The notes under the pieces were generated by a model, which was given only the letters and a program-made list of their open reading frames with translations, had not been told where the DNA came from and searched no databases. Below are positions 1 to 9,281 of a stretch of DNA of 16,607 nt, one piece after another. Position 1 is the first letter of the stretch; each line of letters starts with the position of its first letter. The translations under genes were made by a program, and so were the position numbers. The DNA is from Thiotrichales bacterium (GTDB lineage Bacteria > Pseudomonadota > Gammaproteobacteria > J044): NCBI GenBank assembly GCA_024762895.1, contig JANTGN010000038.1, forward strand, positions 1 to 16,607. Direction: 5' to 3'.

Positions 1-848
1 TCCATGCCCTGACCGCTGAAGGCCTCTCGCAGACGAGGCAGGCTTTGTTCTATGGCTTCCCGAACGGGTGCATGCTGGACCTGTATGCTGACCTGAACCT
101 TTTCCCCCTCGGTACGCACCTTCACTTCCATGGGCCCCAGTTCTGCGGGATTAAGCTTGATCTCGGCGGATTTTACTTCGTTGCCGACCATCCAGATAAG
201 ACGCTGACCGACCTGAGCATCCCAGCCGGGTTGCCCAGGGGGCGTTTGTACGGTTTGTGTCACAGGCACGGGTGGCAGCGGGCTTTGCATCAGTGTCTGA
301 GGGCTATTGAGCTGGATCGGTCCCAGCTGGGTCACGGACTGTGATACCGAAGGAGAGGCCTGCATGACCTTGTTGGCCGATAGCTGTAACTGCTGCAGGA
401 ACTCTTCGCTGATATCTTCGCCCTTGCTGGTGGCCGACATGAGTAATGGCTTTCCGGATTCTGGATCCATGGACTGATCGGCCAGACGGGTCTCAATGGC
501 CTTTAATGCCTGCATCAGATTTTTCTTTCCATTATCGGTCAGTAGCGCAAGCGACTCTGTCCCTTCACTTTTACCCTTAAGCGGCAAGTCTTTGCCACTC
601 ATCAGGGCCAGTAGCGGCAAAAAACTGTCTTCGGCTTCTGTACTTAGTTCTTCCAGATTCAGCCCCTGTTCGAGTAATTCCGGGTCTAGATCCAGTAGTT
701 GTGTGAATTCAGAATCCAGCAGGTCCGCGAAGGTCTTGCCCTCAACACCCAGGCTATCAAACACCTGCTGCAGGGTCGCAGGATCACTGCCCGTTCCCGA
801 CAGACCGAGTAGACCACCGAGGTCTGAGATTGAAATGGATTGAGACAT
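1..848 (-). CDS. fliK: Flagellar hook-length control protein FliK (3' end missing)
   Basis: FliK is a secreted molecular ruler that measures hook length and switches the export gate from hook to filament substrates. The reading frame opens at the ATG at 848 behind a good ribosome binding site (AGGGGAAA) and stays open to the window edge, giving 282 visible residues. The N-terminal two thirds are low-complexity and rich in Ser, Leu and Gln, as expected for the ruler part. From about residue 209 the conserved C-terminal switch domain begins, recognisable by WDAQVGQRLIWM, then EIKLNPAELGPMEVKV and a V-x-I-Q-V-Q strand. The C-terminus of that domain lies outside the window. The gene follows fliJ after a 70-bp gap holding a candidate sigma-54 promoter. 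Identity is firm from the C-terminal domain and position; the N-terminal part alone would not identify it. Confidence 0.93.
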   Translation of the reverse strand, partial: MSQSISISDLGGLLGLSGTGSDPATLQQVFDSLGVEGKTFADLLDSEFTQLLDLDPELLEQGLNLEELSTEAEDSFLPLLALMSGKDLPLKGKSEGTESLALLTDNGKKNLMQALKAIETRLADQSMDPESGKPLLMSATSKGEDISEEFLQQLQLSANKVMQASPSVSQSVTQLGPIQLNSPQTLMQSPLPPVPVTQTVQTPPGQPGWDAQVGQRLIWMVGNEVKSAEIKLNPAELGPMEVKVRTEGEKVQVSIQVQHAPVREAIEQSLPRLREAFSGQGM

Positions 849-866
849 GGGCGTTTCCCCTGTTAT

Positions 867-890
867 TCCTGTATCAGGATAAATGCAGGA
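867..890. repeat. Imperfect inverted repeat in the fliJ-fliK gap
   Basis: TCCTGTA and TGCAGGA are inverted arms with one mismatch, separated by 10 bases, lying between fliJ and fliK. The right arm overlaps the -12 part of the candidate sigma-54 promoter of fliK. The left arm resembles the TCCTGTA arm of the inverted repeat in front of fleQ, but the spacing differs (10 versus 5). It may be a chance match. Confidence 0.25.
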
Positions 891-900
891 TGTATGCCAA
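884..900 (-). promoter_or_regulatory. Candidate sigma-54 promoter for fliK
   Basis: On the minus strand the site reads TTGGCATACATCCTGCA. It keeps the invariant GG and GC with exactly 10 bases between them, and matches TGGCA and TGC of the sigma-54 consensus, but misses the CG after TGGCA and one T of TTGC. The predicted start is near 873, giving a leader of about 25 nt. In Pseudomonas aeruginosa fliK is a separate FleR/sigma-54-dependent unit, which supports the call; the match alone is moderate. Confidence 0.55.
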
Positions 901-918
901 TCGATTGAGCCATTGCAA

Positions 919-1371
919 TCAGAAGCACTTGAGATGATTCAGTCTGCGGGCAAACAGGGCGCGTTCATCGCTTTCCTGTTGCTCACGCCTGGCATCCTGT
1001 CTGATTTCATCGGTCTTGATCTTATCCACCAGCTTGTCGATGGCCTTGAGGCGGGTCCGTTTTTTCATCCACTGCGCCCGACTACTGGAGACATTCTGCT
1101 GTCCACCGGAAATGAGTTGCTGCTGATGCTCAATGGCACGATCTAGTTTGGCCAGGAAGCTTCGATATTCCTGAATCGCAGCGCCTCCCGTTCCACGGCC
1201 CAGAAACTCGCCATAGCGCTTCTGGTAATCCGCACGATAGTTCATCAGTTCTTCAAGGCGGGCCTGCATGCCATTGAGTTCAGACTGATGTTTACCCAGG
1301 CGTTGCGCCGCATCACGCTCACGATGTTTTTCTACCCGGGCTACCGGATCGAGTCGCTTGCTACGTTTCAT
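919..1371 (-). CDS. fliJ: Flagellar export chaperone FliJ
   Basis: FliJ is the small coiled-coil stalk protein of the flagellar export ATPase; it sits in the FliI ring, links it to FlhA and helps recycle export chaperones. The 150-residue product is highly charged and almost wholly helical, with heptad-like runs (residues 15-60 and 75-145) and no membrane segment, matching the family length of about 145-150. The N-terminal MKRSKRLDPVARV start is typical of FliJ. Its ATG overlaps the fliI stop codon as ATGA (4 bp), so translation is probably coupled. It is the last gene of the fliEFGHIJ run; fliK follows after 70 bp. FliJ sequences diverge quickly, so position contributes to the call. Confidence 0.92.
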   Translation of the reverse strand: MKRSKRLDPVARVEKHRERDAAQRLGKHQSELNGMQARLEELMNYRADYQKRYGEFLGRGTGGAAIQEYRSFLAKLDRAIEHQQQLISGGQQNVSSSRAQWMKKRTRLKAIDKLVDKIKTDEIRQDARREQQESDERALFARRLNHLKCF

Positions 1372-2762
1372 CTCACACCCTGATTGCCTGTTTGATTAGG
1401 TTGCCCCTGTGGTGGTACCAGGAGTTCCGCCAGATCATGAAGGCTCTGATTCCAGTCAACCTTTTGTCGCATATCCTGGCTCAGATAAGCCACTAATCTG
1501 GGATTATACCCTATCGCTTCATCCACCCTGGGGTCCGATCCCGTCTGATAGGCCCCTACCGAGATTAGGTCACGATTCTGTTCATATAGAGAATATAACT
1601 GTTTAAATCGCCTTGCAGCCTCTACCTGCTCGGGAGAGACCACATCATTCATGACACGGGAGACCGAAGATTCGATATTGATCGCCGGGTAAAGCCCCGA
1701 ATCCGCTATATGGCGGGACAGCACGATATGCCCATCGAGGATGGCCCTGGCTGCATCGGCAATGGGATCATTATGATCATCGCCTTCGGTCAGCACGGTA
1801 TAAAAGGCCGTGATCGAACCTTCGCCCTGTTTGCCGTTGCCAGCCCGCTCCACCAGCTTGGGCAGCTTGGCAAAGACGGAGGGCGTATAACCCTTGGTCG
1901 CGGGAGGCTCACCAATGGCCAGTGAGATCTCACGCTGGGCCTGGGCATAACGGGTCAGGGAATCCATCAGCAAAAGGACCTGCCTGCCCTGGTCTCGAAA
2001 ATATTCGGCAATGGTGGTTGCGAGCATGGCCCCGTGCAGGCGCATGAGGGGAGGATGATCTGCCGGGACCGCGATCACCACGGCTCGCGCCATACCCTCT
2101 GCACCCAGGATATTCTGAATGAACTCGTTGACCTCTCGACCACGCTCACCGATCAGGCCCACCACCACGATATCGGCCTCGGTATATTTGGTCATCATGC
2201 CCAGGAGCACACTCTTACCGACCCCACTCCCCGCAAATAACCCCATGCGTTGTCCACGTCCTACACTGATCAGGCCATTAATGGCCCGAACACCCACATC
2301 CAGGGGTTCTCGAATGGGCGCCCTTTCCAGCGGATTATAGGTCTTACCGGTAATGGGCATACGCTGTTCCACTTCCAGGGGGCCCTTGCCATCGATCGGC
2401 TTGCCGGAACCATCCAGGACACGACCCAGCAGATGAGGTCCCACCTCGGCCTCATAACCATGCTGGGTAGGAATCACCCGAGCGCCCGGCTTGAGACCAC
2501 CGACCTCACCCACCGGCATCAGATAGACGCTATCCTGGGAGAAGCCTACCACCTCTGCCTCGATATCCTGCTGGTTATCGGACACTATCCGGCAACGTCC
2601 GCCCACGGGCATCTCCAGGCCTTCGGCCTCCAGGGTCAGACCGACCATGCGCACCAGGCGGCCTTCGGGCAAAGGTTTAACGGGAATACGTGCCTTATCC
2701 AGATAACCCTGGAGTCGGGCATGCCATTCGGGATTGCGATTAATCGGAATCACCCGGCTCAT
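1368..2762 (-). CDS. fliI: Flagellum-specific export ATPase FliI
   Basis: FliI is the cytoplasmic hexameric ATPase of flagellar type III export, related to the F1 beta subunit; FliH holds it and FliJ is its stalk. Starting at the ATG at 2762 the protein has 464 residues. Walker A (AGSGVGKS) is at 177-184, the GERGRE motif at 205-210 and the Walker B strand VLLLMDSLTR at 262-271. The C-terminal helical region follows with no gap. An in-frame extension of 17 codons upstream to 2813 exists, but it lies inside fliH and is unlike FliI N-termini. The chosen start gives MSRVIPINRN and has AGGA about 10 bases upstream. The start overlaps the end of fliH by 23 bp, and the stop overlaps fliJ by 4 bp. 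Function is certain; only the exact start is inferred. Confidence 0.97.
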   Translation of the reverse strand: MSRVIPINRNPEWHARLQGYLDKARIPVKPLPEGRLVRMVGLTLEAEGLEMPVGGRCRIVSDNQQDIEAEVVGFSQDSVYLMPVGEVGGLKPGARVIPTQHGYEAEVGPHLLGRVLDGSGKPIDGKGPLEVEQRMPITGKTYNPLERAPIREPLDVGVRAINGLISVGRGQRMGLFAGSGVGKSVLLGMMTKYTEADIVVVGLIGERGREVNEFIQNILGAEGMARAVVIAVPADHPPLMRLHGAMLATTIAEYFRDQGRQVLLLMDSLTRYAQAQREISLAIGEPPATKGYTPSVFAKLPKLVERAGNGKQGEGSITAFYTVLTEGDDHNDPIADAARAILDGHIVLSRHIADSGLYPAINIESSVSRVMNDVVSPEQVEAARRFKQLYSLYEQNRDLISVGAYQTGSDPRVDEAIGYNPRLVAYLSQDMRQKVDWNQSLHDLAELLVPPQGQPNQTGNQGVR

Positions 2763-3385
2763 CTTCTGATTCCTGGTCAGACAAGATACGCTCATCACCC
2801 AGCACGTTCGCAATCACGGCATTCAGACGGGCCTCGACACTGGCGTCCACACGGGATTGTTCACTACGCACGCGACAGCCCCCGCGGGTCATGGCCGGAT
2901 CTTCGACGATCTGCCAGGACTGTTCGTGATCGGCCACCACCATGAGCTCTCGGACCAGCTTGGCATCGGCCGGATTCAGATAAACATGGATGCCACGAGC
3001 CCCGGTAGGGAGCACACCCAGGGCCTCGCGTACCACGGCAATAATCTGATCGGGCTGGGTATTCATTTCACGTCGGATCAGTTGTCGGGCAATGATAAAG
3101 GCCAGATCCACCAGGTCTTTCTCGACCAGGTCATCGACCTGTTGCAGCGGCTGTTCCATTCCTCGAATGATCTGGTCCAGGGCAACCAGACGTTCATCGA
3201 TCATTTTTTTGCCAACAACCAGGCCTTCACGCCGTCCCTGTTCAAAACCTTCCTTGCGTGCCTCTTCTTCGATCAGGGCCATTTTCTCGGCCGTCAGCAG
3301 GCCTTTTCCTTCGCCCTCACCACCCACATCGGGGATCTGCCAGGTCTGTGCAATCCCGGCCTGATCACTCGGCAAGATCCTGGAC

Positions 3386-3405
<20 letters not shown>
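2740..3405 (-). CDS. fliH: Flagellar assembly protein FliH (export ATPase regulator)
   Basis: FliH is a dimeric cytoplasmic stator-like protein that binds and restrains FliI and docks it to the C-ring protein FliN. The 221-residue product has the family plan: a variable N-terminus, a charged helix with glycine-spaced repeats (EEEARKEGFEQGRREGL, about residues 46-62), then a conserved C-terminal globular half containing the VDDLVEKDLVDLAFIIARQL helix. The start is uncertain. GTG at 3405 is the longest option and overlaps fliG by 20 bp. A TTG at 3393 has GGAG at a suitable distance and would give an 8-bp overlap and a protein four residues shorter. Position between fliG and fliI is the standard one. 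Confidence 0.94.
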
Positions 3406-4388
<983 letters not shown>

Positions 4389-4396
<8 letters not shown>

Positions 4397-6017
4397 CAGC
4401 GGCTAACCATGTCTTTACGATCTGTGCGACCTGTTTCGGGTCTTCCTGAGCAACGGACTGAGCCTTTTCCAGCTTCTGCTCATACTGACTGGGCCCCTGA
4501 TGGGTCAGGCTCAATTGATCTTCCCCACCGGGGAGTGCGCCTGCAACACCTGCCTCACCTGGAGGTAGTCCTGCCGCACCTTCACCAGCAGCAGTGGGCA
4601 ATCGTTGGACCTCAGTACTTAATCCTTTCATGGTCGGACGTAATACACCAAATATCAAGAGTAAAACGCCCAGGGCACCCAGCACCATCTTGGACACATT
4701 CCATACCAGGGGGTTCTCCCAGATTGGGGTAGCCGGTATTTCAAACTCCTCTTCCTCGACCTGAACAAAAGAGGCATTTATTACATTAACGGTATCCCCT
4801 CTTGCCTCATCATAACCAACGGCATCTCTGACCAGGCCCGTGATGCGGGCCAGCTCCTCTTCCGAAAGCGGCACCCGCGCTGCATTGCCTTCCTCATCAA
4901 CCGAGTCCTTGTAATCTACGACAACGGCAATCGACAACTTGCGCAGGGCACCCGGTACCTGCCTGACGTGGCGGATGGTGCGATCGACCTCAAAATTGCG
5001 GGTGGCACTGCTGCTACGACTCAGCGGTCTGGCGGCATCCTCATTCGTCTGCGCTTCCAAAGTACCTGCATCCGGTGGCTGGTTCGTCAGGGCACCTGGA
5101 ACCCCCTCAGGCCCCTGTCCTCGACGCTCATTCTCTGCAATCTGCTCACTACGCAGGGCGGTATTGGCCGGATTAAAGACCTCGGCGGTCTCTTCCATGA
5201 CCGTGAAATCGATATCGGCAACGACCTGGGTCCTGACACCCTCGGTCCCGACCAGTGGCGCCACGATATCCAGTACACGGCGCATATAGGCGTTTTCAAT
5301 CTGGTTGGTAAACTCAATTCGCCGGTCACCCACGCCAAAATCGCTGGTTTCGCCCTGGTTGGCCGTTAAAAGCTTTCCACGGTGATCCACGACGGTCACC
5401 TGCTCCGGCTCCAGGTTGGGCACACTGGCCGAAACCAGATGCACGATACCGGCCAGCTGGGATTCATTCAGGATACGCCCCCCATACAACTCGATCACCA
5501 CCGATGCGGTGGCCTTGGAGCGATTCCTGACAAAAACGGATTGCTTGGGCAGAGCGAGATGTACGCGGGCCGACTTGATACTCTGCAAAGAGGCTATGCT
5601 GCGTGACAGTTCGCCTTCCAGGGCCCGCTGATGAATGGCCAGTTCCTTCATGCGGCTGACTCCAAGCCCCTGCTCTTTTTCAAGCAGCTCAAACCCGGTA
5701 TCCGCAACCCGGGGTAACCCCTGGCTGGCCAGCTTCAGACGCGCATTATAGAGGTCTTCACTAGGCACCAGGATAGAGCCGGTTGCCTGATCCAGCCGGT
5801 ACCTGACACCCATACTGGTCAGGGCACCCGTTACCTCGCTCACATCGACATCCGACATGCGGGTATACAGGGGTGCATAGTTAGGGTCCTTGGACCACAG
5901 GGCGATCGAGACCCCGAGGGCGATACTCAGGGCAAGTCCGACCAGCAGGCCCAGCTGCTTAGCAACCGGTAATCGGCTGAATCCTGCCACGGGGGCACTA
6001 AGCGTTTCTGCATTCAT
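4389..6017 (-). CDS. fliF: Flagellar MS-ring protein FliF
   Basis: FliF forms the membrane-embedded MS ring, the base on which the rotor, C-ring and export gate assemble. I place the start at the ATG at 6017 (MNAETLSAPV, 542 residues); a TTG directly upstream is in frame but less likely, and GGGGA lies 9 bases before the ATG. The first membrane helix is at about 22-41, followed by the PNYAPLYTRMSD ring-building motif that opens the periplasmic part. A Pro/Ala/Thr-rich variable loop is near 295-330. The second membrane helix is at about 444-460. The C-terminal tail ends in QVAQIVKTWLAADE, the segment that binds FliG. fliE lies 13 bp upstream. Confidence 0.98.
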
Positions 6018-6030
6018 CAATCAGTTCCCC

Positions 6031-6366
6031 TTAGACCTGCATGCTCATAATTTCTTTATAGGCGGAAATCAGATCGTTTCTCACCCGTTTCATGGCCTCA
6101 AAACCCACACTGGCCTTCTGCGCCTCAATCATGACCTGGGCAATACTGACATTGGAATCGCCACGTTCAAGGGCGGTCGCCATATGGCTGGCCTTCTGCG
6201 ACTGCGTATTAACGGCATCGACCGACTGTTTCAGGACGGAGGCGAAATCCACTTTCTCGGACGTATTCCCACCAACCGCAGTCGGCTGCTGGGACTGCCC
6301 CCCACCGGCTTCTACCTGTAATGAGCGCATCTGGTGTAGCAACTGACTGGCCTGGATATTATTCAT
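6031..6366 (-). CDS. fliE: Flagellar hook-basal body complex protein FliE
   Basis: FliE joins the MS ring to the proximal rod and is an early export substrate. The product is 111 residues, normal for the family (about 100-115). It has a variable Gln/Gly-rich N-terminal part and the conserved C-terminal half: FASVLKQSVDAVN, then the block with SHMATALERGDSNVSIAQV and ending in KEIMSMQV. The ATG at 6366 is preceded by AAGGA at a good distance. The gene follows fleR after only 29 bp. I found no sigma-54 or sigma-28 site in that gap or in the last 150 bp of fleR, so fliE probably depends on read-through from the fleR promoter, unlike Pseudomonas where fliE starts its own operon. Confidence 0.96.
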   Translation of the reverse strand: MNNIQASQLLHQMRSLQVEAGGGQSQQPTAVGGNTSEKVDFASVLKQSVDAVNTQSQKASHMATALERGDSNVSIAQVMIEAQKASVGFEAMKRVRNDLISAYKEIMSMQV

Positions 6367-6395
6367 AATCTTCGTTCCTTACACTTTAGCGATGA

Positions 6396-7718
6396 CTAGA
6401 CCGGGATACTGATGCCGGCATCACGCATTCGAGCCAGCTTGTATCGTAGTGTTCTTGGGCTAATGCCCAGCTGTTCGGCCGCCTGCTTGCGACTCCCCTG
6501 GCTGGCCTTGAGGGCATCGATAATCAGGTCCGTCTCACGATGCTTGACCTTATCCTCCAGCCTTTGTGCTTTTTTAATCGCATTCTGGGCCGGTACCGAT
6601 GACGTCGGCGCCTGGAAGTGCACATCTTCATTGGTGAGCTGGTTTTGCTCGGACATGATCAGTGCACGTTGCAGGACATTTTCCAGTTCACGAACATTCC
6701 CCGGCCATTCATATTCCAGCAATTTGAGCATGGCCTGATCATTAAAATGCACATGGAACTTGGCATAGCGTTTTAGCAGGTGTTCGGTGATGGGCAGGAT
6801 GTCATCGCGGCGTTCGCGCAGCGGCAGCAGGTGCAGGGGAAAGACATTCAGACGGTAATAGAGATCTTCGCGGAATCTTCCTTCTTCGACCTCCTGTGCC
6901 AGATCCCGGTTAGTTGTTGCTATGATGCGAACATCCAGAGGAATCAGCTTTTTCCCGCCCAGGCGCTCAACCTCTTTCTCCTGCAATACCCGCAGTATCT
7001 TGGCCTGCAGGGCCAGATCCATTTCTGAAATCTCATCCAGTAACAGGGTACCGCCATTGGCCTGTTCAAACTTACCTGCCCTGGCCTCATAGGCCCCGGT
7101 GAAGGCACCCTTTTCATGCCCGAATAGAGTGGCTTCGAGCATGTTCTCTGGTATGGCTGCACAGTTAATGGCTACGAACGGCGCGGCACGACGGGTAGAT
7201 TCCTGATGGATGTAACGTGCCAGCACCTCCTTGCCGGTTCCCGATTCACCGGAAACCAGGACCGAGACATCGCTATCGGCGACCTTACTGGCCATGGCCA
7301 GTAATTGTTTACTGGATTCTGCCTCGGCAATAAAACCATGATTATTCTGGGTCGAGATATGACGTTTGATGATATCGAGCAGGTAATCTTTGACGACCGG
7401 GCGCGCAATAAAATCCGAGGCGCCGGCGCGCATGGCCTCTACGGCCAGTTCTACCGCAGCCTGATCCGCCATGTAGATCATGGGCACATTGGGCAGCAGT
7501 TTGCGTACCTGGATTAAGGAATCGAGTTGACCGCTATCGCCGCAGAACTGGCTGATGAGTACCAGCGCGGGCTGTTCCTGCGCGATATGACGACGAGCCA
7601 GATTCAGATCGGTCGCGGCTCGTGCGGCATATCCTGCCCTGCTCAGGGCCCCGATAATCGGCGCAGTGTTCTGTGGATCATCGTCAATGATCAGAATTAG
7701 GGGCTTGGAATCACTCAT
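6396..7718 (-). CDS. fleR: FleR/FlrC-type sigma-54 activator with degenerate receiver
   Basis: NtrC-family activator of the second sigma-54 tier of polar flagellar genes (hook, rod, junction proteins). The 440-residue protein has an N-terminal receiver fold (1-120), an AAA+ domain with Walker A GESGTGKE at 157-164, the sigma-54 contact loop GAFTGA at 204-209 and Walker B DE at 228-229, and a Fis-type helix-turn-helix at about 406-431 (ISPRTLRYKLARMRDAGI, very close to FleR). The receiver is unusual. The acidic pocket DDD (12-14) remains, but the phospho-acceptor Asp is Ser56, the switch Thr is Ala84, and the invariant Lys is Arg106 (GASDFIARP). The partner kinase gene fleS is absent between fleQ and this gene. 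The catalytic and DNA-binding parts look intact, so it is probably active without phosphorylation. A sigma-54 promoter lies just upstream. Confidence 0.93.
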   Translation of the reverse strand: MSDSKPLILIIDDDPQNTAPIIGALSRAGYAARAATDLNLARRHIAQEQPALVLISQFCGDSGQLDSLIQVRKLLPNVPMIYMADQAAVELAVEAMRAGASDFIARPVVKDYLLDIIKRHISTQNNHGFIAEAESSKQLLAMASKVADSDVSVLVSGESGTGKEVLARYIHQESTRRAAPFVAINCAAIPENMLEATLFGHEKGAFTGAYEARAGKFEQANGGTLLLDEISEMDLALQAKILRVLQEKEVERLGGKKLIPLDVRIIATTNRDLAQEVEEGRFREDLYYRLNVFPLHLLPLRERRDDILPITEHLLKRYAKFHVHFNDQAMLKLLEYEWPGNVRELENVLQRALIMSEQNQLTNEDVHFQAPTSSVPAQNAIKKAQRLEDKVKHRETDLIIDALKASQGSRKQAAEQLGISPRTLRYKLARMRDAGISIPV

Positions 7719-7759
7719 AGTTGCCTCATCACGGCTTTTTATAGACTCAACCGCAACGA

Positions 7760-7776
7760 AGCAAAAAGCAGGCCAG
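7760..7776 (-). promoter_or_regulatory. Sigma-54 promoter of fleR
   Basis: The minus strand reads CTGGCCTGCTTTTTGCT: TGGC and TTGC elements with the required 10 bases between GG and GC. It differs from consensus at the A, C and R of the -24 box surroundings. The predicted start is near 7749, a leader of about 31 nt. Upstream (7777-7800) is a pure A/T run, suited to bending or activator binding. fleSR is a FleQ/sigma-54 target in Pseudomonas, so FleQ is the expected activator. Confidence 0.75.
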
Positions 7777-7829
7777 ATTTATTTATTATTTATTTTCAAT
7801 GAGTTATAAGTTGCAGGGTGGTTCATGCG

Positions 7830-9257
7830 TCAGGATTCCGTCGTTCCATCCTCGCGCTGGATGCCATATTTTCGTATCTTCTCGACCAGGGTGGTTCTCC
7901 GCATGCCCAGGTGCCTGGCTGCCTCGGCCACCACACCATCCGCCCGATCCAGGGCCTGGCGTATCATGCTGATCTCAAGGTCATTCAGATATTCCTTAAG
8001 GTCCAGCCCCTCTTCGGGCAGACCGGCGGGGATGGCGGCAGCCTCACCTGCCGTGGTCGTCGTCTGTTCAGGCATCTGCAGGGTATTCAGATCCAGTCCT
8101 TCCTGACGCAGGAACTTGGCGGGCAGGTCCTCGGCCCCAACCTGCTCTTCAGGAAACATGATACCCATACGTTCTAAAAGATTCGCCAGTTCACGTACAT
8201 TACCCGGCCATTCATAGTGGCAAAGTACGGCAATCGCCTGAGGAGCCAGGCGGGCCACTGGCCTGCCCTCGTCTTCAAAACGACGGTTAATGGCCTCGAT
8301 TAACAGGGTCAGGTCTTCAATACGCTCACGTAATGGAGGCACTTCGATTGGGAAGACGTTCAGGCGAAAGAACAGATCCTCTCGAAAACGCCCTTCTTCG
8401 ATCTCTTTTTCCAGTTCTCGATGCGTGGCAACAACAATACGCGCATTGGTGGTCTGGCTCTTATTGCTCCCCACCCGCTCAAAGCTGCGCTCCTGCAGCA
8501 CACGCAGTAGTTTGACCTGCATGGCCAGGGGCATATCACCGATCTCGTCCAGGAAGAGCGTCCCGCCCTCGGCCATCTCAAAACGCCCCTTACGCGCACT
8601 GATGGCACCGGTAAAGGCGCCTTTTTCGTGGCCAAAGAGTTCACTTTCCAGCAGATCGGCGGGTATGGCTCCACAATTCACCGCCACAAAGGGGGCTGCC
8701 TTACGTTCGGAGGCGATATGTATTGCCCTGGCGACTACCTCTTTACCGGAACCGGTCTCCCCATTGATCATGACCGTGGCCTCCGTCCTGGCCACCTGGG
8801 CAATCAGGCGCACGATCGAACGCATACCCCGGGTTTGACCAACCAGGTGTTTTTCGATAGCCGCCGTATCGGCCGGGGCTGCTTTTCCCGATACTCCCTG
8901 AGCAGAGTCCTGACTCAGGGCCTCCTGCAAATGCAGGGTAGTGAAATCTTCTGGTAAAACGGCCCTGACATCGGCCCTGAGCTGCTTAGAGACCTCCTCG
9001 GGAGATTTGGCTATCAACAGGATAATGGCCGCAGGACAGTATTCACGAACCGATGCCAGCCAGTCATCGGGATTATCGGCTTCACCCAGAAAAACAAGAC
9101 CGGGAGGCGGTTCCTGATCACCAAGTTGTGCAGGGTCCTCGATAACAGTAATGGGGTTAGAAAGGCCAAGGAATTGTATTAACCGCTGGAGATGAGTCGA
9201 TTGGGGCTCTGCCGTATTGGCAATAACGATGGAACCTTCGATCTCTGGCAATAGCAT
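7830..9257 (-). CDS. fleQ: Flagellar master regulator FleQ/FlrA
   Basis: FleQ is the top sigma-54 activator of polar flagellar genes and, in Pseudomonas, a c-di-GMP-responsive switch to biofilm matrix genes. The 475 residues comprise an N-terminal FleQ-type receiver-like domain without phospho-acceptor (1-120), an AAA+ domain with Walker A GETGSGKE (166-173), the sigma-54 loop GAFTGA (213-218) and Walker B DE (237-238), and a Fis-type helix-turn-helix at about 441-465 (MRRTTLVEKIRKYGI, near identical to FleQ). The c-di-GMP contact motif LFRS of P. aeruginosa FleQ is replaced by IEKH (134-137), and the RN pair is RA (177-178). The ATG at 9257 has only a weak AAGAAG ribosome site. The gene has its own sigma-70-type promoter. 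A 111-bp gap separates it from fleR, with no fleS. Confidence 0.95.
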   Translation of the reverse strand: MLLPEIEGSIVIANTAEPQSTHLQRLIQFLGLSNPITVIEDPAQLGDQEPPPGLVFLGEADNPDDWLASVREYCPAAIILLIAKSPEEVSKQLRADVRAVLPEDFTTLHLQEALSQDSAQGVSGKAAPADTAAIEKHLVGQTRGMRSIVRLIAQVARTEATVMINGETGSGKEVVARAIHIASERKAAPFVAVNCGAIPADLLESELFGHEKGAFTGAISARKGRFEMAEGGTLFLDEIGDMPLAMQVKLLRVLQERSFERVGSNKSQTTNARIVVATHRELEKEIEEGRFREDLFFRLNVFPIEVPPLRERIEDLTLLIEAINRRFEDEGRPVARLAPQAIAVLCHYEWPGNVRELANLLERMGIMFPEEQVGAEDLPAKFLRQEGLDLNTLQMPEQTTTTAGEAAAIPAGLPEEGLDLKEYLNDLEISMIRQALDRADGVVAEAARHLGMRRTTLVEKIRKYGIQREDGTTES

Positions 9258-9281
9258 TCGCGGCTTCTTATATCGGTAAGT

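Noticed and set aside
2763..2813. Longer FliI with 17 extra N-terminal residues
   Set aside because: The extension is wholly inside fliH, unlike FliI N-termini, and the ATG at 2762 has a suitable ribosome site.
2250..2945. Long plus-strand reading frame opposite fliI and fliH (231 codons), and others like it opposite fliH, fliF, fleQ and fliD
   Set aside because: They lie antisense to clearly identified genes, have no family resemblance and no convincing ribosome site; they arise from codon bias of the real genes.
6018..6020. TTG start for FliF just before the ATG
   Set aside because: The adjacent ATG at 6017 is the more likely initiator and has GGGGA upstream.
6375..6395. TAAAGTGT before fliE as a sigma-28 -35 element
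   Set aside because: The -10 at 11 bases is absent and the site would lie over the fliE start codon.
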